Shown: positions 13,414 to 14,662 of the stretch, one piece after another
Layout of the letters: each line of letters starts with the position of its first letter
Numbering within the stretch: the first letter of the stretch is position 1
Assembly: GCA_021736965.1 (NCBI GenBank)
Contig: JAIPEV010000022.1
Coordinates: 1 to 14,662, forward strand
Direction of reading: 5' to 3'
DNA length: 14,662 bases
Source of the DNA: Halanaerobiales bacterium
GTDB lineage: Bacteria; Bacillota; Halanaerobiia; Halanaerobiales; M55B127
The notes under the pieces: generated by a model
Told to the model about the DNA's origin: nothing
The model's input: the letters and a program-made list of their open reading frames with translations, nothing else
The model's database searches: none
Position numbers and translations under genes: made by a program

Positions 13414-14662
13414 TTACTCTAATTTTAAGGCGGCTTTAACAAAACCTATAAACAATGGATGGGGACGATTTGGTCTAGATTTAAATTCAGGATGAAATTG
13501 AGTACCAACAAACCAAGGGTGATCAGTTATTTCAATTATTTCAACTAACTTTTGATCAGGTGAAATACCAGCCATTACCATACCCTCGTTTTTAAGTTCA
13601 TTACGATATTGATTATTTAATTCATATCTGTGACGATGACGTTCATATATTATTTCATCATTATATAGTTTTCTGCTTAGTGTATTAGCTTCTAACTTAC
13701 ATGGATATATACCTAATCTCATCGTTCCCCCCATATCTTCAATATCTTTTTGTTCAGGCATTAAATCTATAACAGGATAAGGTGTCTGAGGATCAAATTC
13801 AGCACTGTTAGCCTCTTTTAGACCTAGAATATTTCTACTAAATTCGATAACAGCACACTGCATACCTAGACAGATTCCAAAGTATGGAACTTTATTTTTT
13901 CTGGCATACTGGATTGCTTTTATCTTTCCTTCAATACCCCGTTGACCAAATCCACCCGGTACTAAAATGCGCTCTACATTTTTAAAAGTATTATCAAGAT
14001 CATCAATTTTTTCTAGATCTTCAGAATAGATAAACTTAATATTAACCATACAGGAATTTGCCACGCCCGCATGACTTAAAGATTCACTTATACTTAAATA
14101 TGTATCGGGAAGTTCTACATACTTGCCAACAATTGCTATGGTAATCTCTTTTTTTATTTCCTTCATCTTTTGGACCATAGCTTTCCATTCAAGCAAGTCA
14201 GGTTTTTTAACTTTATCATTAATCTCTAATTTATCTATTATTATTTCAGCTAAACCTTCTCTTTCTAACATTAGAGGAACCTCATAAATATGATCAGCAT
14301 CTATTACCTGTATTACGGCTTTTTTTTCAATATCTCCAAATAATGAGATTTTATCCTTAACTTCCTTTGTAAGTTCACGATCTGATCTACATATTAATGA
14401 GTCTGGTTGGATTCCTATTCCTCTCAATTCTTTTAAACTATGTTGGGTTGGTTTAGTTTTTAACTCCCCAGCAGTTTTTATATAAGGAACTAATGTGCAG
14501 TGTAAATAGAATACATTTTTTTTACCTAAGTCACCTTTTAGCTGTCTGATCGCTTCCATAAATGGTTGGCTTTCAATATCACCTACTGTACCACCAATTT
14601 CAGTAATTACAACATCGGCATCTGTTTCTTTTCCAACCCTGGTTATTCTTTCTTTAATCTCA
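13414..14662 (-). CDS. pyrG: CTP synthase, C-terminal about 415 residues (5' end outside window)
   Basis: It converts UTP to CTP with ATP and glutamine, the last step of pyrimidine nucleotide synthesis. The frame stays open to the window edge and the sequence just upstream of the first ATG (14559) is conserved CTP synthase (ITEIGGTVGDIESQPF). That ATG is therefore internal, and about 120 N-terminal residues lie to the right of the window. Visible are the end of the amidoligase domain with LVPYIKTAGELKTKPTQHS and GIQPDSLICRSDR, then the class I glutamine amidotransferase domain with PGGFGQRG, the nucleophile Cys in FGICLGMQ, and the His/Glu of FHPEF. HRHRYE, also conserved, is present. It ends 34 bases before the crotonase gene and may head this operon. 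Confidence 0.97.
   Translation of the reverse strand, partial: EIKERITRVGKETDADVVITEIGGTVGDIESQPFMEAIRQLKGDLGKKNVFYLHCTLVPYIKTAGELKTKPTQHSLKELRGIGIQPDSLICRSDRELTKEVKDKISLFGDIEKKAVIQVIDADHIYEVPLMLEREGLAEIIIDKLEINDKVKKPDLLEWKAMVQKMKEIKKEITIAIVGKYVELPDTYLSISESLSHAGVANSCMVNIKFIYSEDLEKIDDLDNTFKNVERILVPGGFGQRGIEGKIKAIQYARKNKVPYFGICLGMQCAVIEFSRNILGLKEANSAEFDPQTPYPVIDLMPEQKDIEDMGGTMRLGIYPCKLEANTLSRKLYNDEIIYERHRHRYELNNQYRNELKNEGMVMAGISPDQKLVEIIEITDHPWFVGTQFHPEFKSRPNRPHPLFIGFVKAALKLE

Overview
The window is AT-rich, and every gene lies on the minus strand. It is core chromosome of a low-G+C Gram-positive bacterium. Two things point to Bacillota: the gene order (pyrG, fba, rho, rpmE, tdk, prfA, prmC, ywlC, ywlE, upp, as in Bacillus subtilis) and the strong AGGAGG/AGAGGTG-type ribosome binding sites. 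The placement of a DUF1385 (YqhQ-like) gene between tdk and prfA, and the anaerobe-type accessory genes, suggest a clostridial or halanaerobial lineage. That finer placement is inference.

In order of transcription (from the right edge leftwards) the first block is pyrG (its beginning lies outside the window), a crotonase-family enzyme, a HAD phosphatase, ridA, an unrecognised cysteine-rich zinc-ribbon protein and class II fructose-bisphosphate aldolase. They are tightly packed, mostly with gaps of 2-34 bases, and end at a 12-bp hairpin after fba. The second block is a CaCA-family cation exchanger and rho. rpmE follows with its own leader, which holds three stacked candidate sigma-A promoters, and ends in a good intrinsic terminator.

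The third block is tdk, the DUF1385 membrane protein, prfA, prmC, ywlC and ywlE, where neighbours overlap by 8 bases or are separated by 3-15 bases. It links peptide-chain release (RF1 and the methyltransferase for its GGQ motif), tRNA t6A synthesis and a probable protein-arginine phosphatase. After a 144-base leader come upp (uracil salvage) and a TagO/WecA-type enzyme that starts undecaprenyl-linked glycan synthesis. pyrG, tdk and upp together give the region a pyrimidine nucleotide theme.

The left edge (about 1-139) differs from the rest. Three imperfect 20-bp direct repeats lie just ahead of a ribosome binding site and ATG reading out of the window. This looks like the transposase-proximal end of an insertion sequence, possibly IS21-like, that has landed just downstream of tagO.

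I found no rRNA, tRNA, CRISPR array or recognisable riboswitch, and no non-coding stretch longer than about 200 bases. I do not see a clearly new multi-gene system. The least explained items are the triple zinc-ribbon protein and the gene set around it.
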